Shown: piece after piece, positions 9,296 through 19,163 of the stretch
How the letters are laid out: each line of letters begins with the position of its first letter
How positions within the stretch are numbered: the stretch's first letter is position 1
Assembly (NCBI GenBank): GCA_963811805.1
Contig: CAWESU010000001.1
Location: forward strand, 930,001-994,000
DNA from: DAHUXN01 sp963811805
Lineage (GTDB): Bacteria > Acidobacteriota > Terriglobia > Acidiferrales > UBA7541
Direction of reading: 5' to 3'
DNA: 64,000 nucleotides
The notes under the pieces: model-generated
Databases searched by the model: none
Seen by the model: the letters and a program-made list of their open reading frames with translations, nothing else
What the model was told of the DNA's origin: nothing
Made by a program: the position numbers and the translations under genes

Positions 9296-9567
9296 GAGGC
9301 CTCCCGTCTTTCAGCCAAGTTGCAAAGTAGACCAATCGTACCGCAAGAATGGTATTTCGTTCCAACTCATCCGACGGTTCCGGGCGAGTGGTCGGCAAAC
9401 AGAAAGTAACGGGACAATCGAGTCTCCTGGGATAACTGCTCGTGACTCGCCAACGCGAAAGGGCGGGATAACTATCTGAGCGCAATCCAATACGTTGGAT
9501 GGAGTAGAGAAGAAAACGGGAGTCTTTCGCGCACTGATATTGGGGAATTGCGTTACCATCCTACGTC

Positions 9568-10818
9568 ATGAGCACCGGGACGACAAATCAGGTTCTGGAA
9601 CGCCGAGTGCGTCAGCTTCTGCTGTTGCAGGAAACGGCGAAGAAGGTGAACTCCATACTCGATTTGGAGAAATTGCTGAACGAGATCGTAGGCCGCGTCG
9701 CTGAGGCTTTTGGGTGTAACCGGACGGCAGTGCTGCTGAAGGATGACGCTAGAAACGATTTGGAGATGATTGCTCTTCGCGGTTTTAGTAACGTTCATCT
9801 CAAAGGTTATCGATTTAAGGTCGGCGGTGAGGGCATGGTGGGCCACGTGTCGGCGACCGCAAAGATGCGCTATGCCCCTGACGTGAGGAAGGATCCCTAT
9901 TATGTGGTCAGTGAGTCCACGACACTTTCCGAAGTGGACATTCCGCTTATCAGCCGTGGAAAACTGATCGGCATATTCAACGCACAGAGCTCCGCCGTTG
10001 ACGCATTTTCTCCTGAGCAAATCGACTTGTTGTGCGCATTAGCGGATAACATTGCCATCGCCATTGAGAATGCTCGCCTCTTCCGGCAAGAGCGATTGGA
10101 GAAAGAAAAGTCTCTCCACGAGCAGGCGGAGGCTAGGCAGATCCAGCGAGCACTCTTGCCGGCAGAGGAGCCTGTAATTTCCGGCTATGCGGTTGATGAT
10201 TTCTGTCTGCAATTGAACGCCGTGGGAGGCGATTGGTATGACTACCTGGATCTCGGAGATGGCTTCTGGGGAATCGCGCTAGGCGACGTTTGCGGCAAAG
10301 GAATGGCGGCGGCACTGCTCATGTCGGCGACGCGCAGCCTGTTTCGGTCGGCGGCGGAGGGATTGGAGTCCCCCTCGGAAGTCCTTATGCGCTTGAACGA
10401 GGCACTGCTGAAGGACCTGCCTGAGGGACGATTCGTCACCTTAGTCTATTCGATCCTCGATACTAAACGTGCGACCGTGAGGGTCGCCAACGGAGGCCAT
10501 CCCTATCCTATACTCGCCCGGGAGCAGACCAACATTACAGAGCTCAAAACGGAAAAAGGCCTCCCTTTGGGGCTCATGAATTCAGAATACTCTGAGATCG
10601 GGTTGACCTTACGGACTGGCGACCGCGTGCTGATGTACACCGATGGTGCGGTAGAGGCGACGAACGGTGAAGGCCAGGAATATGGAACCTCGCGCCTTGT
10701 GAAATTCTTACAGAAACCAGCTGTATCAGCCAAGTCGGTGTTGACCGAGGTTCAAGAGTTTGCGAGTGGCGGCACGCTCAGCGATGACGCGACCGCGATC
10801 CTCTTGCGCCACGAATAG
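9568..10818 (+). CDS. GAF domain PP2C/SpoIIE-type serine phosphatase
   Basis: A 416-residue protein. Residues 1-24 form a short coiled start, a GAF domain covers about 25-170 (QETAKKVNSILDLEKLL to AIAIENARLF), a linker helix follows, and a SpoIIE-type PP2C domain covers about 190-415 with VGGDWYDY (219-226), GDVCGKG (239-245) and a terminal LSDDATAILL aspartate motif. Such phosphatases act on anti-sigma-factor antagonists in partner-switching pathways. No antagonist gene is adjacent, though an RsbW-like kinase is found at 33405-33851 in this window. Cytosolic sensor output; the GAF ligand is unknown. Confidence 0.93.
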   Translation: MSTGTTNQVLERRVRQLLLLQETAKKVNSILDLEKLLNEIVGRVAEAFGCNRTAVLLKDDARNDLEMIALRGFSNVHLKGYRFKVGGEGMVGHVSATAKMRYAPDVRKDPYYVVSESTTLSEVDIPLISRGKLIGIFNAQSSAVDAFSPEQIDLLCALADNIAIAIENARLFRQERLEKEKSLHEQAEARQIQRALLPAEEPVISGYAVDDFCLQLNAVGGDWYDYLDLGDGFWGIALGDVCGKGMAAALLMSATRSLFRSAAEGLESPSEVLMRLNEALLKDLPEGRFVTLVYSILDTKRATVRVANGGHPYPILAREQTNITELKTEKGLPLGLMNSEYSEIGLTLRTGDRVLMYTDGAVEATNGEGQEYGTSRLVKFLQKPAVSAKSVLTEVQEFASGGTLSDDATAILLRHE

Positions 10819-10968
10819 CTCTTTCCTCTCCCTGATTCGTTTACTCTCTATACGGAACACGTTGGCGATCCAGAGGGAAACCAAACCCAGGATTTTGAGT
10901 TCTCGGCAGTAATCGATGCCATGTTCTAAGCGAATAGTCGGCAATCCTTCCACAATCGCGAACCCGGT

Positions 10969-11922
10969 TCAAGGATTCGGCTCGATGCCAATGCGATCAT
11001 TGACGGCTGATCGAATCCGCTGCTTGCAGCCGAGATATCGTTCGGTCGTTTGAACCGATACATGTCCCAAAAGGAATTGTATCTGCTCCAACTGACCTCC
11101 CGAAGCGTGGCAGAGTCGAGCACAGGTCCGACGCAGATCATGAGGCGCTAATTTGGAGACGCCGACGGTCCTCGCACACTCCTTCACGATGTGCCACACC
11201 GCCTTTTCCGTGATGCCCTCTCCCCATGCCTTCCCAACCTTGTTGACCCGGCGGAATAGCTTTCCTCGATCAATCGCGGCTGCGGCAAGCCAATCGTCCA
11301 GTTCGATTTTCACCCAATCGGGGACTGGAACCGTTCGAACGTGGCCTCCCTTGCCGACCAGATCAACAATGGCCCAATGCTCTTCACGCTGCTGGAGGTG
11401 ATCCAATCTTAACGCCACGGCTTCATGCCGCCTCAAGCCGCACGCGAGCAGCAATGCGAGTAAGGCTCGGTCGCGTTTTCCTTTCAGCCGTTGGTGATTG
11501 GGTGCTTGCCAAAGCGCTTGGCCCTGCTCCGCGGTCAGCCAATTGCCCAGGCGCACTCCCAACTTCTTTACGCCTTTAACGCGGCGAATACCAGCCGCCA
11601 AATCGGCGCTGAGGAGACCGCAGTCGGCGGCCTCGTATGCGAGTCGGCGCACGGCACCGAGACGTACGTTGACGGTGCCAGGTGCAAGTTGACGGGATTC
11701 GAGATGAGACCGATAGCGCAGCACCACAATTCTGTTGAGAGCCAAGCGAGGTTCCGAACAATACCAGTCAACGAATTCATCGATGGCGTGACGATAACCC
11801 CGTTGGGCGTCCAGGCTGCTGAGGCTATTCAAGACTGCGGCTTTGGCGTGCTCAAGGTCTGGCAGGCGCAGGACAGACTTTGTGGTGGTGCGTTTTCCTC
11901 GTGAGTACGGTTTTCGCTTCAT
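10969..11922 (-). CDS. Tyrosine recombinase / phage-type integrase
   Basis: A 317-residue XerC/D-type recombinase with an N-terminal SAM-like core-binding domain (about residues 20-100) and a complete catalytic set: Arg164 in CGLRRHEAVAL, Lys191 in VGKGGHVRTVPVP, His261 and Arg264 in HDLRR, His287 in LLGHVSVQTT and the nucleophile Tyr296 in ERYLGC. I take the ATG at 11922 because a GGAGG site lies nine bases upstream; a GTG seven codons earlier is also in frame. It is preceded on the same strand by an excisionase-like remnant, so this is probably the recombination module of a degraded integrative element rather than the host Xer pair. Confidence 0.92.
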   Translation of the reverse strand: MKRKPYSRGKRTTTKSVLRLPDLEHAKAAVLNSLSSLDAQRGYRHAIDEFVDWYCSEPRLALNRIVVLRYRSHLESRQLAPGTVNVRLGAVRRLAYEAADCGLLSADLAAGIRRVKGVKKLGVRLGNWLTAEQGQALWQAPNHQRLKGKRDRALLALLLACGLRRHEAVALRLDHLQQREEHWAIVDLVGKGGHVRTVPVPDWVKIELDDWLAAAAIDRGKLFRRVNKVGKAWGEGITEKAVWHIVKECARTVGVSKLAPHDLRRTCARLCHASGGQLEQIQFLLGHVSVQTTERYLGCKQRIRSAVNDRIGIEPNP

Positions 11923-12119
11923 GACCGATGGCCTCCATGCCACCGATCAATGATCGAGAGATGTCATAGAGGTAGGGTCAGAGTTGCCCGTCATCCGGGA
12001 GTTGCCCGAAAAAAAACGTCGGGACGATCAGCGATATTCGAAGTTCTTTGCTTGTTCCGCGTCCTGCCCTTGGTAGGAATGATAGTAGCCGGTTCGGCCT
12101 GCGCAACAGAGCCTAACTG

Positions 12120-12330
12120 TCCGCGATCCAACTTTCGTGGAACCCCAGTGGAGCGCGACCGGCAGGCGAATACGCGCAATCGGCGCGCCCGCGAAATCCT
12201 GCGCTGCAAGCATCACCAAATGCGCCTTTGCCAAACCCATCCGTAAAGCGTGGAAACCGAAACGGCGACGTACTCAGCGGCGTCATGGATCGTCAGAAGC
12301 CCCGCGCGAACGGTGATTTCTTTTTGCGGA
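12120..12330 (-). pseudogene. Decayed excisionase/AlpA-like helix-turn-helix gene
   Basis: Read on the minus strand, the stretch 12330-12213 encodes LLTIHDAAEYVAVSVSTLYG followed by WVWQRRI, which is the standard start of MerR-like excisionase (HTH_17) proteins. A stop follows at once, and the next bases in another frame give GRAPLGFHESWIAD, resembling the usual GRALRF...W end of this family. No start codon is found for the first part. It lies about 300 bases before the integrase in the same direction, the usual excisionase position. The reading relies on my recall of the family pattern. Confidence 0.5.
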
Positions 12331-12404
12331 ATCCGACTGTGATTCGTTAGTCGGCAAGGCTTTGTTTTTCGAGCGGCTATGCTACCGAATGCACGGGAGA
12401 TCTG

Positions 12405-14957
12405 TTATTCGATGCGCAGGGCATTCATCGGAGAGATGGAGGCGGCTCGGAGAGCGGGAATGATGGCGGCGATGAAGGAACAGAGCGCCAGAGCGAGCGC
12501 CGCAAGAGTGAGCGCGAGCGGATCCCAGGAGGAGACGCCGTAGAGTTCGGAGGAGATCAAGCGGCCGGCGGCCAGGGCGAGCGGCAAGCCGAGCAGCAAG
12601 CCGATGAGTACGCGCTCGAAGGCGCCGCGAAGGATCAGTTGGACGACTTTGGCGCGGTCAGCGCCGAGGGCCATGCGAATGCCGATTTCGTTGGTGCGCT
12701 GCGCGACGGTGTAGGCGGTGACGCCATAGAGACCGACGGCGGCGAGCAAGAGGGCGACGATGCCGAAGAGTCCGGCGAGGCTGGCGACGGCGCGTTCCTG
12801 ATCGAAGGAAAGGTCAACCTGCTGCTGCAGGGTGCGGACGCTGGTGATGGTGATGTTGGGATCGACGTCGGCGAGCGTGCGGGTGAGCAGCGGCTCGAGC
12901 CTTCCGGGGGGTTCGTTGGTGACCAGCATGATTCCTTCGACCATGTGCGAGCTAAACTCCAGTTTCTGCATTAACTCCGTTTTGTATTCCACGTTTTGAG
13001 CCAGCGGAACATAAAAGGTGGGAAGAGGCGGGAGTGTAAATCCCCAGCCCGCGAAATGCGCATTGGCGGCCACGCCGACGATGCGGAAGGTGCCGGCATT
13101 CTCAGGCAAATCCATGCCGAAGTGCTGGCCGATGGGATCTTCGCCATTCTTGAAGAAGCGCTTCACAAAGGCCTCATTGACAATGGCGACGGGTGCGGTG
13201 GTTTCGTTGTCGGCGGTGGTGAAGTAACGTCCGCGCACGATGGGCACGCCGAGGTTTTGAAGATAGTTGGCGCTGACGCGGTCCCAGGATGCATCGGTAT
13301 CGTCGCTGGTTTCAGAGGAGGGAGGATGGCCGGCGATTTCGATCATTTCGCCCCAGTTGTCGGTAAGCGGATTGTAGAGCGCGAGGCTCGAGCCGCGGAC
13401 ACCGGGGATTTGATTGAGGCGGTCTTCGATTTGACGGTAGAGGGCGGCCAATTGCGGCTCGGTGCGACCGGTTTCCGGATTGTGCAGCGCGACCTCGACG
13501 CGGTTTTGGATCTGATAACCGAAATTCTGACCTTCGAGGTTGCCGAGGCTGCGCGCGAGCATGGTGGCACCGGCGACGAGAACTACAGAGACGCTGAATT
13601 GCAGGATGAGCAGGGCTTTGCGGGCAAAGGTGGAGCGTCCGGTGGCGCTGCGGCTGGAGCTGCGCAGGGCTTCGGCGGGATCGGTGCGCGTGGCGAACCA
13701 GGCGGGAGCGGCACCGAAAATGATTCCGGTGAGCAAAGCCAACACGAAAGCGAAGGCCAATACCGCGAGCGATGGAGCGATGCTGATGGGAAGAAAATGC
13801 GCGCCGTGGAAAGCGAGCGCGAGGAGCAAGCGCGCGGCGGCGATGGCCACGAAGAGTCCGGCAAAGCCGCCAGCGATGGCGAGGAAAACGCTTTCGGTGA
13901 GAGCTTGGGTGATGATTTGCCGGCGCGTGGCGCCGAGGGCGAGGCGCAGGGCAGTTTGTCCGCGGCGGGCGACGGCGCGAGCGAGCAGCAGGTTGGCGAC
14001 ATTGGCGCAAGCGATGAGCAGAACCAAGGCGCAGACGGACAGAAGGATCTGCAGGCTGCGGCCGTAGTCTTCCTTCATTTCGGCGACGCCCGCGCCTGCC
14101 GGGACAACGCTAATGTTTTGCTTGGGAAGGGCTCGGATGACGTCGTCCATCCAATTGGCGGGATAGCCGGAGTCGTGCTGCAGCCACTGGCGGAGCACGC
14201 CGGTGAGGTGTGGCGCCATTCCGGCAATCGAGGCGCCGGGGCGCAAACGGCCAATAATGCGCAGCCAGGCGGGCGGCGATTGATGCAGGCGGGCGGCGGC
14301 GCCGTCGATCAGGGTTTCCTGATGCACGGGAATCCAAATGTCGGGCGGGTCGCTGCGCAGGGTTTCGCCGAAAAACCCGGGAGGCGCGACGCCGATGACG
14401 GTGAAGGCATGGCCTTCGATTTCGAAGGTCGAGCCAATGACGGAAGGGTCGGAGCCATAGGTCATTTGCCAGACGTGGTAGCTGACGACAGCAACCGGAG
14501 CAGAGCCCTCCGTGTCGTCGGCCTGTGTAAACAGCCGGCCACCTAAGGCGGGCACGCCGAGCGTGGAGAAATAACTTCCGGTGACGTACTCGGAGCGCAG
14601 AGGCCGGGGAACGGATTCCACGCCTTCACGGCGGACGCTCATGCGCGCGCCGCCGGCCTGGAAGGCGGCGACGTCTTGGAATTCAGGCGTTTCGGATTTG
14701 AGGCTTTCGTAGAGAGGGAAGGAATACATTCCCCAGCGGTCTTGCAGGCCGCTTTGGACGCAGCAATCGCTTCCGTCGCCGACGCGGTAAAGCATGGCGG
14801 GATTGGAAACCGGCAGCGAGCGGAGCATCACCGCGTGGATCAGGGTGAAGATGGCGGTGGTGCCGCCGATGCCGAGCGCTAACGTGAGTACAGCGGAAGC
14901 AGTGAAGACGGGCGACAGGCGAAATTGCCGCAGCGCGTAACGCAGATTGAAGAGCAA
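12405..14957 (-). CDS. ADOP-type ABC transporter permease (MacB/FtsX fold)
   Basis: An 850-residue orphan permease with the duplicated MacB core/FtsX architecture: NLRYALRQFRLSPVFTAS, GIGGTTAIFTLIHAVMLRSL, first FtsX unit with LIACANVANLLLARAVARR, second with GIRMALGADRAKVVQLILRG and the end ALRAASISPMNALRIE. It is more divergent than the other three copies. The start is unclear: the annotated TTG at 14957 has no well-spaced ribosome site, whereas an in-frame ATC at 14966 is preceded by GAGGGGGC at good spacing and gives the usual family N-terminus. No ATPase is adjacent. Confidence 0.92.
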   Translation of the reverse strand: MLFNLRYALRQFRLSPVFTASAVLTLALGIGGTTAIFTLIHAVMLRSLPVSNPAMLYRVGDGSDCCVQSGLQDRWGMYSFPLYESLKSETPEFQDVAAFQAGGARMSVRREGVESVPRPLRSEYVTGSYFSTLGVPALGGRLFTQADDTEGSAPVAVVSYHVWQMTYGSDPSVIGSTFEIEGHAFTVIGVAPPGFFGETLRSDPPDIWIPVHQETLIDGAAARLHQSPPAWLRIIGRLRPGASIAGMAPHLTGVLRQWLQHDSGYPANWMDDVIRALPKQNISVVPAGAGVAEMKEDYGRSLQILLSVCALVLLIACANVANLLLARAVARRGQTALRLALGATRRQIITQALTESVFLAIAGGFAGLFVAIAAARLLLALAFHGAHFLPISIAPSLAVLAFAFVLALLTGIIFGAAPAWFATRTDPAEALRSSSRSATGRSTFARKALLILQFSVSVVLVAGATMLARSLGNLEGQNFGYQIQNRVEVALHNPETGRTEPQLAALYRQIEDRLNQIPGVRGSSLALYNPLTDNWGEMIEIAGHPPSSETSDDTDASWDRVSANYLQNLGVPIVRGRYFTTADNETTAPVAIVNEAFVKRFFKNGEDPIGQHFGMDLPENAGTFRIVGVAANAHFAGWGFTLPPLPTFYVPLAQNVEYKTELMQKLEFSSHMVEGIMLVTNEPPGRLEPLLTRTLADVDPNITITSVRTLQQQVDLSFDQERAVASLAGLFGIVALLLAAVGLYGVTAYTVAQRTNEIGIRMALGADRAKVVQLILRGAFERVLIGLLLGLPLALAAGRLISSELYGVSSWDPLALTLAALALALCSFIAAIIPALRAASISPMNALRIE

Positions 14958-15269
14958 GTTTCGGATGGCAGCCCCCTCTTCTTAGGTCGATACGGAATTG
15001 AGCCCGCGTTTGTTCATTCGGCAATCTGTTTAGACGAAGGAAAGCGCGATTGGTGAGGCGGCGGCCTGAAAAAAGGAGTGAGATGGTGGACACGGTCTAT
15101 CCACTCACGCATATGCGACGAAGGTTTGAGATTCCCAACGTCAAGATCGGGTTCTTGAGAGTTCCGTGCGAGCCCTACTCCCGGATAGTCGGCAACCCTT
15201 ACCTTACCGGATTACAGAAGGGTTGCTCGTCGACCGCCAGAAATATCCGACAATCCTCAGCTGCGAGGG

Positions 15270-15402
15270 GTTTTGTTCATATCTCAGGGCCACGTCGCGC
15301 CGGAGCTTCGTATCCCTCGCGCGATGTACCTCGCCATCCCCCGGCCCCAATCGCCGCGATAATTTCGTACGGCCCCAGCGTGTTGCCCGTCGTCAGCCTC
15401 AT
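15270..15402 (-). pseudogene. Fragment of a serine/threonine protein kinase N-terminus
   Basis: On the minus strand from an ATG at 15402 the frame reads MRLTTGNTLGPYEIIAAIGA then GG, the start of Pkn2-type kinases with the glycine-rich loop. One frame later the same stretch continues DGEVHRARDTKLRRDVAL, the usual next segment, so a base has been lost in the GGGGATGG run. Homology stops after about 45 residues. The rest of the interval 14967-15513 holds no other gene that I can recognise. Confidence 0.65.
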
Positions 15403-15513
15403 TTCACACCATCCACGAGATACAACGTCGACAGCGCTCGATTATAGGAGTACGCGTAGGATTTGCCGTCCAATTTTGTTGATAAGACTGAAGCAGTTGT
15501 GTAGGTTCCAGCG

Positions 15514-15936
15514 ATGGTCATTGGCCAGAGACTGCGAGAACTCCGCGAAGCGAAGAACCTCAGCCAAGGGGATATTGAAAAGCGGACGGGCCTGCTCCGC
15601 TGCTACACGTCCCGGGTCGAGAACGGCCACACCATTCCAGCAGTCGAGACGCTGGAGAAGTATGCGCGGGCGCTTGAAATTCCGCTCTACAAGCTCTTCT
15701 ATGAAGGTAGCAAGCCGCAGAAGCCCAAGCTCCCAGTCGCTAAGTTCAAAGCTGAGTGGGGCGAGAAGGGGAAGGAGCGCGATGAGCTACGCAATTTCGC
15801 CAAACTATTCTCTCGGATGGACGAACGCCACCGCCAGATTCTGTTCAAGATGGCTCTGCAGATGGCAGCCGAAAGCACTGAATCGAGATCATTTTGTGTC
15901 TTGACGAACGACCTTCTTCCCAGTTTTCACTTCTAG
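15514..15936 (+). CDS. XRE-family transcriptional regulator
   Basis: A 140-residue protein with a classical Cro/C1-type helix-turn-helix at residues 1-62 (IGQRLRELREAKNLSQGDIE, RVENGHTIPAVETLEKYARA) followed by a KLFYEG turn and a C-terminal helical part (KLFSRMDERHRQILFKMALQ) that is common in a group of acidobacterial stand-alone XRE regulators. The last 16 codons overlap the convergent secreted-protein gene and are unlike the family, so the C-terminus may be extended by loss of the original stop. The target is not evident. Confidence 0.87.
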   Translation: MVIGQRLRELREAKNLSQGDIEKRTGLLRCYTSRVENGHTIPAVETLEKYARALEIPLYKLFYEGSKPQKPKLPVAKFKAEWGEKGKERDELRNFAKLFSRMDERHRQILFKMALQMAAESTESRSFCVLTNDLLPSFHF

Positions 15937-16368
15937 GATTGGCAGCAGAGTCTGCGGCAAGGCTTTCCCTAGCTCAAACACCACCGCTTGTTTTGTCGTG
16001 CCTTGCGTGAACTCTAAAGTCAAGAAGTGATGCTTCGCCTTGACAAACAAACTGGCGATCCCACACGGCAAACACACCAACGCCACTCCGATGGAAGTGC
16101 CGATGCGCGTCGAAGGCTTATTCCCATATTCCATGTCTGTGATGGACGAATAAGGAATTGCAAAATTAGACTGTTTGTATTCGAAGCGAAGGTCCGTGTC
16201 TCCAGTGACCAGCGTTCCCCTTTCCGATTTGGGGATTTCTGTAATGGTTCCACCATCATATTGTGCCTGCTTTGAGCTTACCGCGCAGACTTGGAACGGC
16301 GTGAACAGGAGTGCCGCGCTCAGCACCACCGCCGCGAGAATCGCCTTCATGCTTTTCCTGGTCTTCAT
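15889..16368 (-). CDS. Secreted hypothetical protein
   Basis: A 159-residue protein with a good signal peptide (basic start, hydrophobic AILAAVVLSAALLFTPF, likely cleavage after CAV at about 28-30). The rest is predicted mostly beta, with a second hydrophobic stretch around residues 94-108 (IGVALVCLPCGIASLFV). The part PYSSITDMEYG resembles a PH-like or bacterial PH domain strand pattern, but this is weak. It overlaps the end of the convergent XRE gene by 48 bases. No function can be assigned. Confidence 0.7.
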   Translation of the reverse strand: MKTRKSMKAILAAVVLSAALLFTPFQVCAVSSKQAQYDGGTITEIPKSERGTLVTGDTDLRFEYKQSNFAIPYSSITDMEYGNKPSTRIGTSIGVALVCLPCGIASLFVKAKHHFLTLEFTQGTTKQAVVFELGKALPQTLLPILEVKTGKKVVRQDTK

Positions 16369-16547
16369 TTTTATTGCTCGTCGTCGTAACTCGCAAGAAC
16401 CATCGTAGTGGATTCTAGCGGAACAAACAGTGACGTGGAACAGTCTCTAGGGGGTTTCGAACTGAATCAGTAACGTACTCGGCAACTAGCATGATTCCGC
16501 CAAGTAAACATAAAGCCGGATTAGCAGCGGGGACAGAACGACTGGAC

Positions 16548-19160
16548 CTACTCGTATCTCAGGGCGACCATCGGATCGACGCGCATCGCCCGGCGCGCCG
16601 GAATGTAGCAGGCGAGCAGCGCGACGACGCTAAGCAGAATCGTCACAGCCGCAAAAGTTGCCGGGTCTGTCGGCTTGACTTCAAAGAGCAGGCTGATCAT
16701 CAAACGCGTGAGCGCGAGCGCGCCCAATACTCCGATGACAATCCCTGCAAATGCGAGCTTCGCTCCGTCGCCCACGATGAGACGCAGCACGTCGCGCCTC
16801 TGCGCGCCGAGGGCCATGCGTACGCCGATCTCATGCGTGCGCTGGCTGACGCCATAAGCCATCAGCCCGTAAATTCCCACCGAGGCGAGAATCAGCGCGA
16901 GCGCGGCGAACACTCCGAGGAGCAGCAGGTTGAACCTCTGCTGCGCCAGCGAAACAGACATCAGGTCGTCCATGGACTGCACGTCGCTTACGGGAATCAG
17001 GCTGTCCATGCTCCAGACCTGCTTTTTCACTTCTTCGACCAGTCCGGCGGACGCGCTCCCCGTCCGGATCGCCAGCGTCATGAAGTACCGCCACGCCTCG
17101 TCGTTTTGCGCAAATGGGGTGTACACCGCGGGATCTGTCGGTTGGTTCAGTCCCGAATGTTTCACGTCGGCAACCACCCCGACAATCGTCATCCACTGAT
17201 GCGGCTCGTTTGTTCTTGCCCAGTCGATGCGGCTGCCGAGTGGACTCTTACCCGGGAAGAACTCCTTCACGAATTCCTCGTTGACGATCGCCACCAGCGG
17301 CTCACCTTCGCGATCCCTGGGTGTGAAGTCGCGCCCCGTACGAATCGGGATTTGCATCACGCGAAAGTAATCGCCCATCACCGAGAGGGTTTGCACTTCG
17401 GGTTCAGCGCCCACGGGAACCGGCGGACGCCCGTCGAAGACTATTCGGTGGCCGACATAATTCCCGCCGAGAGGAATATCCGTGATCATCGCGGCTTCGA
17501 CACCCGGCAAGGAATTGAGCCTCGCGAGCAATTCGCGACGGAACTGTGTTTGCATCGGGATCTCTGCATACCGCGTGGCCGGCAAATCCAGATACATCGT
17601 CATCACGTTCGCTGGATTGAATCCCGGATTCACTGAACGCAGCCGCGAGAATCCTTTGATCAACAATCCCGCGCCCACAAGGAGCACCAGCGCGAGCGCG
17701 AATTCCGCCGTGACCAGCAGCTTGCGTAACGAATGGCCCGAAGGGCCAGCCGTTGCGCTGCGTCCGCCTTCCTTGAGCGATTCCGAAACGTCCGCTCGCG
17801 CCGCCGACCATGCCGGCGCAAATCCGAAGACCACGCCGGTCAGCATTGAGACGCCGAACACGAACAAAAGCACCTTTGCATCCATTTGGATCCCGTTGAA
17901 GCGCTCGAGCGCCGCGGGCTTCAGCGACAAGAGAAGACTGGTGCCCCATTTCGCGAGCAGCAGTCCGGCAACGCCGCCGATGACCGCCAGTAGCCCGCTC
18001 TCCGTTAGCGCCTGGCGAATCAGCCGGCTCCTTCGTGCGCCCAGCGCGGCGCGAATCACCAGCTCATGCCGCCGGGCGGCGGCGCGAGCCATCAGCAAGC
18101 CCGCGAAATTCGCGCAGGCAATTAGCAACACCAATCCCACGGCTCCGAACAGCACGAGCAGTGCCGGGCGAATGTCGCCGACCAGCAATTGGTGCAGTGG
18201 CATGAGCAAGGTCTTCCGTCCCCGCTCATCATCGGGATATTGCTCCGCGAGCTGGTGGTCAATCGCGGACATGTCCGCCTGCGCCTGCGCAAGTGTCACG
18301 CCGGGCTTCAATCGCCAGTAGGCGTGCATGAAATGCACGTCCCGCTCAACGGCCGCCCCCGCATCAGCCACCCACAGGGAAACGAAAACATCGGCGCGCT
18401 CCCGGGGCAATTGGAAACTCGCGGGCATCACGCCAATCACCGTGTAACTGTTCCCGCTCAACGTGACTGTCTTCCCCAGCGCATGAGGGTTGCTGTTTAG
18501 AAAGTTTTGCCAGAATTGGTAGCTCGCCACAATGTTTCGCGGGCCGCCTTTCACATCTTCTTCAGGTGAGATGATGCGTCCGAGCATCGGCGAAACGCCG
18601 AGCATCTCCAGAAACCCCGCATTGACGCGCCCCGCATGAATTTGCACGGGTTCGGCCGCGCCCGTGAGGTCCATTGCCATCACGTTGATGCCACCGCCCT
18701 GCCAGAACGAATGATTCTGGCGCTGAATCTCAATCAAGTTTTGTAGAGAATCGTTTGGCCGCATCGCAATGAGCTGCTGCGGCTTGGGGTAAGGAAGCGG
18801 ACTCAGAAGCACGGCGTCAATCACGGAAAAAATCGCGGTGTTGGCACCAATGCCGAGGGCGAGAGTGAGGACTGCAACCGCAGTGAACCCCGGCGATTTG
18901 CGCAACATGCGAACGGCGTAACACAAGTCCTGCCAGACAGAATCAAGAAACATCTGCGCGTCGGCGGCGGTCACGCGTTCCTTCAAGGCGGCTCGATTGC
19001 CGAAGCGCAGAAGCGCATCGCGTCGCGCCTCTTCCGGCGACATCCCGGCAGCAATATTGTCCGCCGTTCTCATTTCGACGTGCGAACGCAGTTCCGCTTC
19101 GATCTCTTGGTCCAGCTTCGAACGCTGAAATGAATTAGTGATCCGGCGAAGAATGGACAT
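16548..19160 (-). CDS. ADOP-type ABC transporter permease with N-terminal prefix domain
   Basis: An 870-residue permease and the most complete ADOP of the window. Residues 1-75 form the cytoplasmic prefix (LDQEIEAELRSHVEMRTADN, EARRDALLRFGN), then LCYAVRMLRKSPGFTAVA begins the MacB core; two FtsX units follow and the end is RRAMRVDPMVALRYE. It starts three bases after the stop of padR, so the two form one operon, the usual PadR-ADOP pairing of Acidobacteria. PadR therefore probably represses it. The last 60 coding bases and about 20 bases downstream are almost identical to those of the copy at 49872, showing recent duplication or conversion. Confidence 0.95.
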   Translation of the reverse strand: MSILRRITNSFQRSKLDQEIEAELRSHVEMRTADNIAAGMSPEEARRDALLRFGNRAALKERVTAADAQMFLDSVWQDLCYAVRMLRKSPGFTAVAVLTLALGIGANTAIFSVIDAVLLSPLPYPKPQQLIAMRPNDSLQNLIEIQRQNHSFWQGGGINVMAMDLTGAAEPVQIHAGRVNAGFLEMLGVSPMLGRIISPEEDVKGGPRNIVASYQFWQNFLNSNPHALGKTVTLSGNSYTVIGVMPASFQLPRERADVFVSLWVADAGAAVERDVHFMHAYWRLKPGVTLAQAQADMSAIDHQLAEQYPDDERGRKTLLMPLHQLLVGDIRPALLVLFGAVGLVLLIACANFAGLLMARAAARRHELVIRAALGARRSRLIRQALTESGLLAVIGGVAGLLLAKWGTSLLLSLKPAALERFNGIQMDAKVLLFVFGVSMLTGVVFGFAPAWSAARADVSESLKEGGRSATAGPSGHSLRKLLVTAEFALALVLLVGAGLLIKGFSRLRSVNPGFNPANVMTMYLDLPATRYAEIPMQTQFRRELLARLNSLPGVEAAMITDIPLGGNYVGHRIVFDGRPPVPVGAEPEVQTLSVMGDYFRVMQIPIRTGRDFTPRDREGEPLVAIVNEEFVKEFFPGKSPLGSRIDWARTNEPHQWMTIVGVVADVKHSGLNQPTDPAVYTPFAQNDEAWRYFMTLAIRTGSASAGLVEEVKKQVWSMDSLIPVSDVQSMDDLMSVSLAQQRFNLLLLGVFAALALILASVGIYGLMAYGVSQRTHEIGVRMALGAQRRDVLRLIVGDGAKLAFAGIVIGVLGALALTRLMISLLFEVKPTDPATFAAVTILLSVVALLACYIPARRAMRVDPMVALRYE

Positions 19161-19163
19161 GAC

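Noticed and set aside
12996..14546. A long open frame of over 500 codons on the plus strand across the ADOP gene
   Set aside because: It is antisense to a well-supported permease; its composition (G, A, E, D rich) is the usual shadow of a GC-rich gene.
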